Source: Cupriavidus alkaliphilus
GTDB taxonomy: Bacteria > Pseudomonadota > Gammaproteobacteria > Burkholderiales > Burkholderiaceae
Direction of reading: 5' to 3'
NCBI RefSeq assembly: GCF_900094595.1
Contig: NZ_FMAD01000005.1
Coordinates: 62,001 to 126,000 of the forward strand
Length of the DNA: 64,000 bases
The notes under the pieces were generated by a model. It was not told where the DNA came from and did not search any database. It saw only the letters and a list, made by a program, of their open reading frames with translations. Made by a program: the position numbers and the translations under genes. Below are positions 9,066 through 18,082 of this stretch, piece after piece (the stretch's first letter is position 1; every line of letters begins with the position of its first letter).

Positions 9066-10253
9066 TCAGAGCGTGCGCGCAACCAGCTCTTTCATGATCT
9101 CGTTGGAGCCACCGAAGATCTTGCTGACGCGTGCGTTCGCATACATGCGCGCGATCGGGTATTCCAGCATGTAGCCATAGCCGCCGTGCAACTGCAGGCA
9201 CTCGTCGATGACCTGGCAGTTCTGTTGGGTACACCACCATTTGGCCATCGCCGCGGTCGCCGCGTCGAGCTGGCCGTCCATCAGGCGCTGCATGCAGTCA
9301 TCGACGAAGGTGGCGGCAATGGTGGCCACGGTCTTGCATTCGGCCAGCTTGAAGCGGGTGTTCTGCAGGTCGCCGAGCGGCTGGCCGAACACCTTGCGCT
9401 GGCGCACGTAGTCGGTGGTCAGTTCGATCGCGCGCTGCATGGTGGCGACCGCGCCCAGCGCAATGATCATGCGCTCCTGCGGCAGCTGCTGCATCAGCTG
9501 GTAGAAGCCCTGGCCCTCCTGCGTGCCGAGCAGGTTGTCGCACGGCACCAACACGTCGTCGAAGAACAGTTCGGCGGTGTCCTGGCCCTTCTGCCCGATC
9601 TTCTCGAGGATGCGGCCGCGACGGAAGCCCGGCAGGTCGCGGGTTTCCACCATGACCAGCGACACCCCGCGCGAGCCGGCTTCCGGATCGGTCTTGGCCA
9701 CCACGCAGATCAGGTCGGCGTGGTAACCGTTCGTAATAAAAGTCTTGGCGCCGTTGATGCGATAGCACTCTCCGTCCGGGGTCTGTTCCCGCAGCGCGCG
9801 GGTGCGTATCGCTTTGAGGTCGGAACCGGCGCCGGGTTCCGACATGGCGATGGCGGCCACCAGTTCGCCGCTGGCCATCTGCGGCAGCCACTTCTGCTTC
9901 TGCGCTTCGGTGCCGTAGCGCAGCAGGTAATGCGCCACGATGCCGCTGTGCACGTTGTTGCCCAGACTGGTGCAGACCGCGCGCGACATCTCCTGGGTGA
10001 TGATGGCCTCGTGGGCAAAGGTGCCGCCGCCGCCGCCGTATTCCTCGGGGATGCTGGCGCACAGCAGTCCGATCTGGCCGGCGCGGCGCCACACGTCGCG
10101 GTCAATGTAGCCTTGCCCGGCCCAGCGGGCCTCGTGGGGCGCGAGTTCGCGCTCGACGAAGCGGCGCACGGTGTCCTGGAACATTTCCAGCTCTTCGTTC
10201 ATCCAGGGGGTCTGGCGGGCGGCAGGCGCCGCGTATTGGTCTTGGGATCCCAT
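9066..10253 (-). CDS. Acyl-CoA dehydrogenase
   Basis: A 395-residue full-length FAD acyl-CoA dehydrogenase. The middle-domain motif AMSEPGAGSDLKAIRT and the INGAKTFITNG segment are clear. The helix-G glutamate is present (LPQERMIIALG). The C-terminal LHGGYGYMLEYPIARMYANAR and KIFGGSNEIMKELVAR complete the fold. Unlike the paired enzymes elsewhere in the window it looks like a self-sufficient homotetramer of the long-chain/isovaleryl type. It lies downstream of an enoyl-CoA hydratase, CoA ligase and two Bug genes in the same orientation, a beta-oxidation-like operon. The start could be at the internal MNEELEMF (10202). A strong terminator follows. Confidence 0.9.
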   Translation of the reverse strand: MGSQDQYAAPAARQTPWMNEELEMFQDTVRRFVERELAPHEARWAGQGYIDRDVWRRAGQIGLLCASIPEEYGGGGGTFAHEAIITQEMSRAVCTSLGNNVHSGIVAHYLLRYGTEAQKQKWLPQMASGELVAAIAMSEPGAGSDLKAIRTRALREQTPDGECYRINGAKTFITNGYHADLICVVAKTDPEAGSRGVSLVMVETRDLPGFRRGRILEKIGQKGQDTAELFFDDVLVPCDNLLGTQEGQGFYQLMQQLPQERMIIALGAVATMQRAIELTTDYVRQRKVFGQPLGDLQNTRFKLAECKTVATIAATFVDDCMQRLMDGQLDAATAAMAKWWCTQQNCQVIDECLQLHGGYGYMLEYPIARMYANARVSKIFGGSNEIMKELVARTL

Positions 10254-10389
10254 AAGTCGTGCTGGTATCAGGGTAAACGTGGAGAATGAAGTGGCAGGCT
10301 TCGACCGATGCCGGACACCTGCCTATATAAGTAAGGGCGAACGCCGGGGCGGTGCCGATGCTGCAGAGCAGCACGCGCCGCCGCGCCCG

Positions 10390-11169
10390 TCAGTCCGGCC
10401 AGCGGTAGCGCAGCGGCTGCTTGGCCATGAAGCGGTCGGCGGCCTCGCGGCGGTAGCCGGTGGAGAAGGCGATGCCCTGCGCGTCGGCCTCCATTGCCAG
10501 CATCGTGCCCAGGTCCTGGCCCAGCGATGCGTTCAGCGCCTGCTTGGTCAGGCTGAGCGCCACCGGCGAGGCCTCGGTGAACGCCTGCGCGAGCGCCCGC
10601 GCGCGTGCCTGCAGGCCGTCGGCCGGGACGATTTCCATGACGATGCCAAGGTCTTGCGCGGCCTGGGCGTTGAGCTCGCGCATCGAGAACATCAGCGCCT
10701 TGGCCCGCTGCAGGCCGATCATCCGCGGCAGCGTGTAGAACACGCCACAGTCCGGCACCAGGCCCATGCGCAGGAACGGCAGCCCGAAGCGCGCGCGCGG
10801 CGTGGCCAGGATGATGTCGGCCGTCAGCGCCAGGCTGAAACCTGCGCCATAAGCCGCCCCGTCGACCGCGGCGATGACCGGCACGTCCAGTTGGATCAGT
10901 TCTTCGAGCCAGCCGTGGAGCTTGCGCAGGCGCCTGCGGCCCTGCTCGGCGCTGATCTCGACCTGCATCGAGCTGATGTCGCCGCCCGACGAGAAATCGG
11001 TGCCGGCCGCGGTCAGGATCAGGGCGCGCACGCTGTCGTCGTCCCGTATCCGGCGAATCACTTCGCCGATCTCCTCGCGCATCGGCAGCGACAGCGCGTT
11101 CTTGCGCGCCGGCGCGTCCAGCGTCAGCGTGGCGACGCCGTCCTCGACGGCAAAGCGGATGGTTTCCAT
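10390..11169 (-). CDS. Enoyl-CoA hydratase/isomerase family protein
   Basis: A 259-residue crotonase-fold protein. The first oxyanion-hole segment is GTDFSSGGDISSMQ and the second is AAVDGAAYGAGFSLALTADI. The downstream LPFLRMGLVPDCGVFYTLPR is typical of hydratases/isomerases. It would hydrate or isomerise the product of the neighbouring acyl-CoA dehydrogenase. It is separated by 136 bases from the dehydrogenase and by 21 bases from the upstream Bug gene. The second catalytic glutamate is not obvious (PDCG), so isomerase activity or a special substrate is possible. Confidence 0.88.
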   Translation of the reverse strand: METIRFAVEDGVATLTLDAPARKNALSLPMREEIGEVIRRIRDDDSVRALILTAAGTDFSSGGDISSMQVEISAEQGRRRLRKLHGWLEELIQLDVPVIAAVDGAAYGAGFSLALTADIILATPRARFGLPFLRMGLVPDCGVFYTLPRMIGLQRAKALMFSMRELNAQAAQDLGIVMEIVPADGLQARARALAQAFTEASPVALSLTKQALNASLGQDLGTMLAMEADAQGIAFSTGYRREAADRFMAKQPLRYRWPD

Positions 11170-11190
11170 GACGAGGCCTCCGGTACGGTG

Positions 11191-12174
11191 TCAGTCCAGC
11201 TGGATGTTGGCGTCGCGCACGATCTTCGCCCACTTGGGCGCGTCGCCCGCCACCACGGCAGCCAGTTCCTGCGGCGTGGACCCGACCGGCTGCAAACCCA
11301 TGCCCGCCAGCTTCTGCGTCACTTCGGGCAGGCGCACGATGCGCGCGGTCTCGGCGGCCAGCTTTGCCGTCACGTCCCGGGGCGCGTTGCCCGGCAGGAA
11401 CAGCCCGAACCAGCCATTGGGCTCGAATCCCGCCAGGCCCAGCTCGGAAAAGGTCGGCACATTGGGCAGCGCCTTGTAGCGCTGGGTCCCGGTGATGCCC
11501 AGGATCCTGAACTTGTTGCTGCTGAGGTGGGGATTGGCCGAGGTCACGTCGACAAAGGCGCTGTCCACCTGGCCGCCCAGCAGGTCGCTCATCAGCGGCG
11601 CCGCGCCCTTGTACGGGATATGCGCGATCTCGATGCCGGTCTGCTGCCGCAGCAGTTCGCCGTGCAGGTGCGACGAGGTGCCGTTGCCGTACGAGCCGTA
11701 GCTGAGCTTGCCGGCCTTGGCCAGCGCCAGGAACTCGCGCAGGGTGCTGGCGGGCACGCGGTTGGGCACCACGAACAGGTCGGACGACTTGGCGATCAGC
11801 GAAACCGGGGTGAAGTCTTTGGCCACGTCGTAGGGGGTGCGCTTGTACAGCGCCGGCGACTGGATCAGCGCGGTGATCGCCAGCAGCACGGTGTAGCCGT
11901 CGGCCGGCGCCTTGGCGACAGTGTCGTTGCCGAGCATGCCGCTGGCGCCGGGCTTGTTTTCGACCACCACCGGCTGGCCCAGGCTTTCGGCCAGGCGCTG
12001 GCCGATCAGGCGGCCCACGGTGTCGGTGCCGCCGCCGGCCGGATACGGCACGATCATGCGGATCGGCTTGGCGGGGTACGGCTGCTGGGCGAAGGCCTGG
12101 CCCATGCCGCCGAGGACGGCCGCGCCGGCCAGGGTGCCGGCCTGCGCCAGCCAGTTGCGTCTGCTTTGCTGCAT
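11191..12174 (-). CDS. Bug/TctC-family periplasmic solute-binding protein
   Basis: A 327-residue protein with a signal peptide (QSRRNWLAQAGTLAGAAVLG... ending near AFAQQ, about residue 30). The Bug-family hallmarks are IRMIVPYPAGGGTDTVGR and VENKPGASGMLGNDTVAKAPADGY. Bug proteins bind carboxylic acids in the periplasm and are greatly expanded in Cupriavidus and Bordetella. No TctA/TctB membrane subunits are encoded nearby, so it may feed a distant transporter or sense substrate. It lies 34 bases downstream of a CoA ligase gene, suggesting that the bound acid is the one activated and degraded by this operon. Confidence 0.92.
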   Translation of the reverse strand: MQQSRRNWLAQAGTLAGAAVLGGMGQAFAQQPYPAKPIRMIVPYPAGGGTDTVGRLIGQRLAESLGQPVVVENKPGASGMLGNDTVAKAPADGYTVLLAITALIQSPALYKRTPYDVAKDFTPVSLIAKSSDLFVVPNRVPASTLREFLALAKAGKLSYGSYGNGTSSHLHGELLRQQTGIEIAHIPYKGAAPLMSDLLGGQVDSAFVDVTSANPHLSSNKFRILGITGTQRYKALPNVPTFSELGLAGFEPNGWFGLFLPGNAPRDVTAKLAAETARIVRLPEVTQKLAGMGLQPVGSTPQELAAVVAGDAPKWAKIVRDANIQLD

Positions 12175-12208
12175 GCTGTCTCTCTCTTTGCTGGGGGTCC
12201 CGCCGGCG

Positions 12209-13921
12209 TCAGGCGCGCGGGTTGCTGGCCTGCATCTCGCGCTCTTGCAGGGCGCGCCACAGGATCTTGCCGGTGGCCGACTTGGGCAGCGCGTCGACCA
12301 CGTCGATGATGCGCGGCACCTTGTACGCCGCCATGTGCTCGCGGCACCAGGCCATGATGCGTTCGGGCTCGGCTTCGGCCGTGCCGCGCGCGCCGGGGCG
12401 CAGCGCCACTACCGCCTTGACGGTTTCGCCGCGGCGCTCGTCGCGCGCCGCGATCACGCAGGCCTCGTGGATGGCCGGGTGGCCGTACAGCATGTTTTCC
12501 ACCTCGGCCGGCCAGACCTTGTAGCCCGATGCGTTGATCATGCGCTTGAGGCGGTCGCGCATGAAGAAGTAGCCCTCCTCGTCCATGAAGCCGAGGTCGC
12601 CGGTGCGCAGGAAGCGCTTGCCGTCGAGCTCGATGAAGATGGCGGCGTTGGCGTCTTCGTTGTGCCAGTAGCCCTGCATCACCTGGCCGCCGTGGACCAC
12701 GATCTCGCCGGTCTCGCCGTGGGGCAGTTCGCGCAGCGTCTCGGGGTCGACCACGCGCGCGTCCACGCCGAAGGTGGCGATGCCCAGGCATTCGCGCTTG
12801 GGCTGGTTGCGCGGGTTCGACAGGATGAAGGCCGCGGTCTCGGTCATGCCGTAGGCCTCGACGTAGGGCAGGCCGAAGCGCTCCTGCAGCATGTTGGCCA
12901 CCGCTTCGGGCATGGCCGCGCCACCGCCGCCGACGTAGGCCAGGCTGGACAGGTCGCGCGCGTCGATGCCGGGCTGCGAGAAGAAGTCCACCATCATCGC
13001 CGGTGGCGCGCCCCACACCGAGACGCGGTAGCGCTCGATCAGGTCGGCGGCCAGCGCCCGCTCCCAGCGCGGCATCAGCACCACCGTCGCGCCCAGGTAG
13101 AGCGGCGAATTCATGCAGTTCTGCATGCCCAGCAGGTGGAACATCGGCGCCACCGCCAGCACCGCCGATTCGGGCGTGGCGCCGCGCCAGATCACCGAGC
13201 CGGCGGCCGCGGTCATCAGCGTGCCATGGGTATGCATGCAGCCCTTGGGGTTGCCGGTGGTGCCGGAGGTATAGGCCAGCATGCACAGCGTGTCGTAGCC
13301 CGCCTGGTGCGGCTGCGGCCGGTGTCCGGCGTGGCTGGCCGCGTCCCAGGCCACCGGCATCGCGCCCGAGGGCGCGGCCTGCGGTGCGGGCGGCGGCTCG
13401 CGCAGCCAGGCCGGCACCGGCAGGCCGCCGTCGTCGCGCAGCATGCCCGCGTAGTCGTGCAGGATCACGTGGCGCAGCGCCGGGCCGTGCAGCGGCGCCA
13501 TGCGCGGGTACAGCTCGCTGCCGGCGAAGGCCGCGACCGCGCCGCTGTCCTGCACCACGTGAGCCAGTTCGGCTTCCAGCCACATCGGGTTGGCGGGCAC
13601 CACCACGCCTTCGGCGCGCAGGATGGCGTAATAGGCAATGATGAACTGCGGGCAGTTCTGGCTGAACAGCACCACGCGGTCGCCCGGCTGGATGCCGCAG
13701 GCCTGCTGCAGGTAGCCGGCCATCCGTTCGATCTCGTCGCGCAGCTCGCCATACGAGATCGCGGTGCCGAAATACTGGATCGCGGTCTTGTCCGGATAGC
13801 GCTGCGCCGCGACCTCGACGTTGTAGAACAGGCTGGTGCGCGGCGTATGCAGCGTGGCAGGCAGGCCGGGCGGCCAGGCGGGGGAACGGAACGGCTGGGT
13901 GGTGCGTGTGGCAGGATTCAT
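12209..13921 (-). CDS. AMP-forming acyl-CoA synthetase (fatty-acid CoA ligase type)
   Basis: A 570-residue member of the ANL superfamily. Motifs in order are the P-loop YTSGTTGNPKG, the aromatic-acyl pocket region APMFHLLGMQNCMNSP, the A5 motif EAYGMTETAAF, the hinge TGDLGFMDEEGYFFMRDRLKRMI and the C-terminal catalytic lysine in LPKSATGKILWR. It adenylates a carboxylic acid and transfers it to CoA, starting the pathway served by the downstream dehydrogenase and hydratase. It lies in a five-gene minus-strand operon with Bug genes on both sides. The acid cannot be named; medium/long or alicyclic acids are plausible. Confidence 0.9.
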   Translation of the reverse strand: MNPATRTTQPFRSPAWPPGLPATLHTPRTSLFYNVEVAAQRYPDKTAIQYFGTAISYGELRDEIERMAGYLQQACGIQPGDRVVLFSQNCPQFIIAYYAILRAEGVVVPANPMWLEAELAHVVQDSGAVAAFAGSELYPRMAPLHGPALRHVILHDYAGMLRDDGGLPVPAWLREPPPAPQAAPSGAMPVAWDAASHAGHRPQPHQAGYDTLCMLAYTSGTTGNPKGCMHTHGTLMTAAAGSVIWRGATPESAVLAVAPMFHLLGMQNCMNSPLYLGATVVLMPRWERALAADLIERYRVSVWGAPPAMMVDFFSQPGIDARDLSSLAYVGGGGAAMPEAVANMLQERFGLPYVEAYGMTETAAFILSNPRNQPKRECLGIATFGVDARVVDPETLRELPHGETGEIVVHGGQVMQGYWHNEDANAAIFIELDGKRFLRTGDLGFMDEEGYFFMRDRLKRMINASGYKVWPAEVENMLYGHPAIHEACVIAARDERRGETVKAVVALRPGARGTAEAEPERIMAWCREHMAAYKVPRIIDVVDALPKSATGKILWRALQEREMQASNPRA

Positions 13922-13963
13922 TGCAGCAATTGGTGGTTCAGATACAGGTCAAGCGGAGAAGCC

Positions 13964-14992
13964 TCAGTCCAGGCGGATGTTGCGCGTGCGGATCACCTTG
14001 CCCCAGCGCACGTAGTCGGCCTGGATGGTCTGGGCAAACGCATCCGGCGTGCTGCCGGTCAGGATCACGCCAAGGTCGTTCATGCGCTTGCGCACGTCGG
14101 GCTGGGCCAGCACGCGGTTGACGTCGGCGGAAAACTTCTCGACGATCGGGCGCGGCGTGGCGGCCGGCAGCAGCAGCCCGAACCAGCCCATGGCGTCCAT
14201 GCCCTCGATACCGGCCTCGCGGAAGGTCGGCACGTCCGGCAATTGCGGCGCGCGCGCGGGTCCGGTCACCGCCAGCGCGCGCAGGCGGCCGGTGGCGACA
14301 TGGGGCTTGGCCCCCATCACCGAGATCACCGCGGCCGGCACCTGGCCGCCGAGCAGGTCGTTCAGTTCCGGCGCCTCGCCCTTGTACGAGACATGGAGCA
14401 TGTCGATCTTGGCGGCGTCGTTGAAGACCTCGCCATACAGGTGGCCGCTGGAGCCCGCGCCAAACGAGCCATAGGAGAACTGCCCGGGCTTGGTGCGCAC
14501 CAGCGCGATGAAGTCCTTCAGGTTGGTGGCCGGCACGGCGTTGGTGTTGACCGCGAACACCAGGTTGGTGGTGCCGAGCTCGGACACGGCGGCAAAGTCC
14601 TTCACCGGGTCGTACGGCGCGCGGGCGTACAGGCTGGGCGCCTGCACCAGCGGCGTGATCGTCAGCAGCGCGGTATGGCCGTCGGCCTCGGCACGGGCGA
14701 CCACTTCGGCGCCCAGCATGCCGCTGGCGCCCGGGCGGTTCTCCACCACCACCGGGCGCTTCCACTGCTTGCCCAGGCCCTCGGCCAGGGCGCGCGCCAA
14801 CACGTCGGTGGCGCCGCCGGCCGGGAACGGCACCACCATGCGCACGGTGCGTGCCGGGAATTCCTGCGCATGCGCCATGCCCGCGCCCAGCATGCCGGCG
14901 GCCAACCCGCTCCACGCCAGCAATCCGGCGCCCAGGCGGCCGAGGGTACGGCGACGCGGACTACGCTCCCCACTACGACGATCTGCCTGCAT
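13964..14992 (-). CDS. Bug/TctC-family periplasmic solute-binding protein
   Basis: A 342-residue protein. The N-terminus has twin arginines (RSPRRRTLGRLGAGLLAW), a hydrophobic core and a likely cleavage after AHAQ, consistent with export, possibly by Tat. The Bug hallmarks VRMVVPFPAGGATDVLAR and VENRPGASGMLGAEVVARAEADGH follow. The start at 14992 is chosen for the AAAGGAGAC upstream; a longer frame to 15139 has no such site. It is the first gene of the operon containing a CoA ligase, a second Bug protein, an enoyl-CoA hydratase and an acyl-CoA dehydrogenase. The AraC-family gene starts divergently 313 bases away and is its likely regulator. Confidence 0.92.
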   Translation of the reverse strand: MQADRRSGERSPRRRTLGRLGAGLLAWSGLAAGMLGAGMAHAQEFPARTVRMVVPFPAGGATDVLARALAEGLGKQWKRPVVVENRPGASGMLGAEVVARAEADGHTALLTITPLVQAPSLYARAPYDPVKDFAAVSELGTTNLVFAVNTNAVPATNLKDFIALVRTKPGQFSYGSFGAGSSGHLYGEVFNDAAKIDMLHVSYKGEAPELNDLLGGQVPAAVISVMGAKPHVATGRLRALAVTGPARAPQLPDVPTFREAGIEGMDAMGWFGLLLPAATPRPIVEKFSADVNRVLAQPDVRKRMNDLGVILTGSTPDAFAQTIQADYVRWGKVIRTRNIRLD

Positions 14993-15305
14993 GTGCTGTC
15001 TCCTTTGGTTTTTTCCGTGGGCGGGCACGGGCTTTTGCCGCGTTGCATGATCCGCCCGGGCCGGTGGGCCGGCCTTGTAGAGGTGCTTGCCGGAGAGTGC
15101 GCGATGCTGCGGTGCGTGGACAATGACCAGACGCGCCAAAATGATTGGCCGAATCGCTCAGGCAGAAGGCAGGCTTTGGCAAATCCCGATTGTGCGGCGC
15201 CACGCGGGCTTGGTAAGGTGGCGCCATGATGTGGCCAGAGGCCCGCAACAGCCGGCAAACGCTTGAAAAAAGCGGTACCGGCGCGTCGCCGTGACGAGGA
15301 GACCC

Positions 15306-16493
15306 ATGCAAACAGCCGTTCTGCCATCGCTGCGCCCGCCGATGCCGGGCAAGCCGCACATTTCCGGCCACGCGCTGCCGGGGGCGCGCCTGCGCGACGG
15401 CGGCAGCCGGGGCGCGCCGGGCACCTCGGGCATGTCGGTTGAATCCGCCGCGCCCGCGCCGGCCCGCCACACCATCGCTATCCAGCATGTGACCCACATC
15501 CTGCAGGGCGCGCGGCGGCTCGGCTACGACATCGATGCGCTGCTGCGCCGCGCCGACATCTCGCCGGCGCTGCCGGCCTCGCCCAGCGCGCGCGTGTCCC
15601 AGGGCCAGTACGCGGCGCTGATCCGCACGCTGCGCCGGGTCACGCGCGATGAACTGTGGGGCCTGCTGGACCGGCCCGTGCCCCCTGGCGTGTTTGCGCA
15701 GGTGTGCCGCAGCCTGGTCCATTGCGCCACGCTCGAGGACGCCATCCGCACCGGGCTGCGCCTGTACCGGCAGCATATCGACGCCTTTGCGCCGCGCCTG
15801 CATGTGGGCGCCGACGGCAAGACCGCGGCGGTGGTGCTGCACCCGCGCGCGCCCGCCTCGGCATGCCGCAGCTTTGCCGAATCCACCTTCGTGTTCCATG
15901 CCTATGCGCTGGTCAGCTGGCTGGTCGCCGGGCAGATCCCGCTCGCGCGGGTTGACCTGAGCGCCGCCGCGTCGCCGGGCCGCACCGATACCGAGCGCGT
16001 GTTCAAGGCCGCGGTCAGCTACGGCCAGCCCGTCACCGCCCTGCACTTCGACGCCGCCTCGCTGCGCCTGCCGGTGATGCAGGACGCCGCCAGCCTGCGC
16101 GACTTCCTGCGCGAGACTCCACGCAACCTGCTGATCCGCTACCGCGACAACAGCTGCCTGGCGGAACGCATCCGGCAGCACCTGCGCTCGCACCTGGACC
16201 ACGAACTGCCCTCGCTCGAGCAGATGGCGCAGTTGCTGCGGCTCACGCCGCAGACCCTGCGCCGCCGCCTGCGCGACGAAGGCCGCGGCTACCAGAGCAT
16301 CAAGGACAGCCTGCGGCGCGACGTGGCCATCGGCATGATGGAGCGCCCCGGCATGACGCTGCAGGACGTGGCGCTGCGGCTAGGCTTTTCCGAGCCGAGC
16401 ACGTTCCACCGCGCCTTCAAGAAATGGACCGGCGTGGCGCCGGGGGAATACCGGATGCGCGGCATGCGCAAGGAAGGCGTGCCGGCGGCGTAG
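15306..16493 (+). CDS. AraC family transcriptional regulator
   Basis: A 395-residue regulator. An N-terminal ligand-binding region of the Arabinose_bd type (PF12625-like, with the QHVTHILQGARRLGYDIDALL start) precedes the C-terminal AraC double helix-turn-helix (about residues 290-385). The latter includes LEQMAQLLRLTPQTLRRRL and the second helix block LQDVALRLGFSEPSTFHRAF, WTGVAPGEYR. The ATG at 15306 follows GAGGAG. It is divergent from the Bug/CoA-ligase operon and presumably senses that operon's acid or CoA ester. The first 40 residues are low-complexity and poorly conserved. Confidence 0.93.
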   Translation: MQTAVLPSLRPPMPGKPHISGHALPGARLRDGGSRGAPGTSGMSVESAAPAPARHTIAIQHVTHILQGARRLGYDIDALLRRADISPALPASPSARVSQGQYAALIRTLRRVTRDELWGLLDRPVPPGVFAQVCRSLVHCATLEDAIRTGLRLYRQHIDAFAPRLHVGADGKTAAVVLHPRAPASACRSFAESTFVFHAYALVSWLVAGQIPLARVDLSAAASPGRTDTERVFKAAVSYGQPVTALHFDAASLRLPVMQDAASLRDFLRETPRNLLIRYRDNSCLAERIRQHLRSHLDHELPSLEQMAQLLRLTPQTLRRRLRDEGRGYQSIKDSLRRDVAIGMMERPGMTLQDVALRLGFSEPSTFHRAFKKWTGVAPGEYRMRGMRKEGVPAA

Positions 16494-16515
16494 CCGGCGT
16501 GGTGCGGCCGCCGGC

Positions 16516-16722
16516 TTACTCGAGCCGGATCTCGCCGTCGAAGCGCGCCTGCAGCTTCACCGCCGCCAGCTCCAGCGTCACCGACACCGGCAGGTGTTCG
16601 TTGCCGGCCAGCGTGCCGTCGGCCACGGCCCGGGCGATGGCCTGCTCGATCTCGCGCTGGGAATTCACGCCGACCACCTTCAGGAACTTGCGGATGCTGA
16701 GGTTGAAGGTTTCTTCGTCCAT
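16516..16722 (-). CDS. Small DUF6494-like protein
   Basis: A 68-residue cytoplasmic protein beginning MDEETFNLSIRKFLKVVGV, with the continuing SQREIEQAIARAVADGTL. This resembles the small DUF6494 family, whose function is unknown. A clear CGGAGAC ribosome-binding site precedes the ATG. It sits between the convergent AraC gene and a CoA-transferase operon. No membrane segment or cysteine pair is seen. Confidence 0.8.
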   Translation of the reverse strand: MDEETFNLSIRKFLKVVGVNSQREIEQAIARAVADGTLAGNEHLPVSVTLELAAVKLQARFDGEIRLE

Positions 16723-16837
16723 GGCTGTCTCCGGGAAGGACGCGGCATGCCGCCGCTACCCGGACAGCGTACGCCAGTGACGCCATCCCTGCAGCGGCCG
16801 GCCGGGCCGCGTGAATGACGCGCCGGCCGGCACGCGC

Positions 16838-18082
16838 TCAGACCACGCCCTGCTCGCGCAGCCGGGCGATGCGCTCGGCCGACAGGCCCAGAACCGTCTG
16901 CAGCACCTGCCCGGTATGCTGGCCCAGCCGCGGCGGCGGCGCATCGTATTGCACCGGGGTGGCCGACAGCCGCAGCGGGCTCTTGACGGTTGGGCACAGG
17001 CTGCCGTCTTCGCGCACCAGGTCGACCTGCAGCTCGCGATGCCGCACCTGCGGATCTTCCAGCACCTGGCCGTAGTCGTTGATCGGCCCGCACGGGATGC
17101 CCTGCGCTTCCAGCGCCTGCACCCAGTGCGCGGTCGGCCGCGTGCGCATATGCGCTTCGAGCAGCGGCACCAGCGTGTCGCGGTGGATGATGCGGCCGGG
17201 ACCGGTGGCAAAGCGCTCGTCGGCGCCCAGGTCGGGACGCTCTACACCGCGGCAATACGCCTGCCACTGCCCGTCATTGCCGGCCGCGACGATCATGTAG
17301 CCGTCGGCGGTGGCGAACACATGGTAGGGCACCATGTTGGCATGCGCGTTGCCGTAGCGCGGCATGGCCTGGCCGGTGACGCGCTGCGCGATGATGGGGG
17401 TGGCGCCGACCGCCACCACCGCGTCGAGCAGCGCCATGTCGATATGCTGGCCCTCGCCGGTGCGTTCGGCATGGCGCAGCGCGGCCAGCACGGCCACGGT
17501 GGCGTACATGCCGGTCAGCATGTCGACCACCGCCACGCCCACCTTCTGCGGCCCGCCGCCGGGCAGGTCGTCGCGCTCGCCGGTGACGCTCATCAGGCCG
17601 CCCAGGCCCTGGAAGATAAAGTCGTAGCCGGGCTTGTGCGCGCTCGGTCCGGTCTGGCCATAGCCCGTGATCGAACAATAGACCAGCGCCGGGTTGACGG
17701 CCTTCAGGCTGTCATAGTCCAGCCCGTAGCGCTTGAGGTCGCCGACCTTGTAGTTCTCCAGCACGATCTGCGACTTCGCGGCCAGCTCGCGCACGATCTG
17801 CTGCCCTTGCGGGCTGGCGATATCCAGCGTGACCGACTGCTTGCCGCGGTTGGCACCGGCAAAGTAGGTGGCGTCGCGCGACGGCTGGCCGTCCGCGCCG
17901 GGCAGCCACGGCGGCCCCCACGAACGGGTATCGTCGCCGGCGCCGGGGCGCTCCACCTTGATCACCTCGGCGCCCAGGTCCGCCAGGTTCTGCGCGCACC
18001 ACGGGCCGGCCAGGATGCGCGACAGGTCCAGCACGCGCACGCCGGCAAGCGCGCCGCGCGCCGGGGCTTGGCCGCCCGTCAT
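16838..18082 (-). CDS. CaiB/BaiF family CoA-transferase
   Basis: A 414-residue class III CoA-transferase. The N-terminal GVRVLDLSRILAGPWCAQNLADLGAEVIK and the catalytic aspartate in PGYDFIFQGLGG (D154) are clear, and the dimer-interlock C-terminal domain is complete. It transfers CoA from a donor thioester to an organic acid. The start at 18082 overlaps the stop of the upstream SDR gene (ATGA), so the two are co-translated. A longer frame upstream is only the shadow of the SDR gene. The pairing suggests activation of an acid followed or preceded by oxidation of a hydroxyl group. Confidence 0.92.
   Translation of the reverse strand: MTGGQAPARGALAGVRVLDLSRILAGPWCAQNLADLGAEVIKVERPGAGDDTRSWGPPWLPGADGQPSRDATYFAGANRGKQSVTLDIASPQGQQIVRELAAKSQIVLENYKVGDLKRYGLDYDSLKAVNPALVYCSITGYGQTGPSAHKPGYDFIFQGLGGLMSVTGERDDLPGGGPQKVGVAVVDMLTGMYATVAVLAALRHAERTGEGQHIDMALLDAVVAVGATPIIAQRVTGQAMPRYGNAHANMVPYHVFATADGYMIVAAGNDGQWQAYCRGVERPDLGADERFATGPGRIIHRDTLVPLLEAHMRTRPTAHWVQALEAQGIPCGPINDYGQVLEDPQVRHRELQVDLVREDGSLCPTVKSPLRLSATPVQYDAPPPRLGQHTGQVLQTVLGLSAERIARLREQGVV

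Noticed and set aside
15108-15125. GGACAATG upstream of the AraC gene as a motif copy
   Set aside because: The first half has almost no match and the site is 180 bases from the start.
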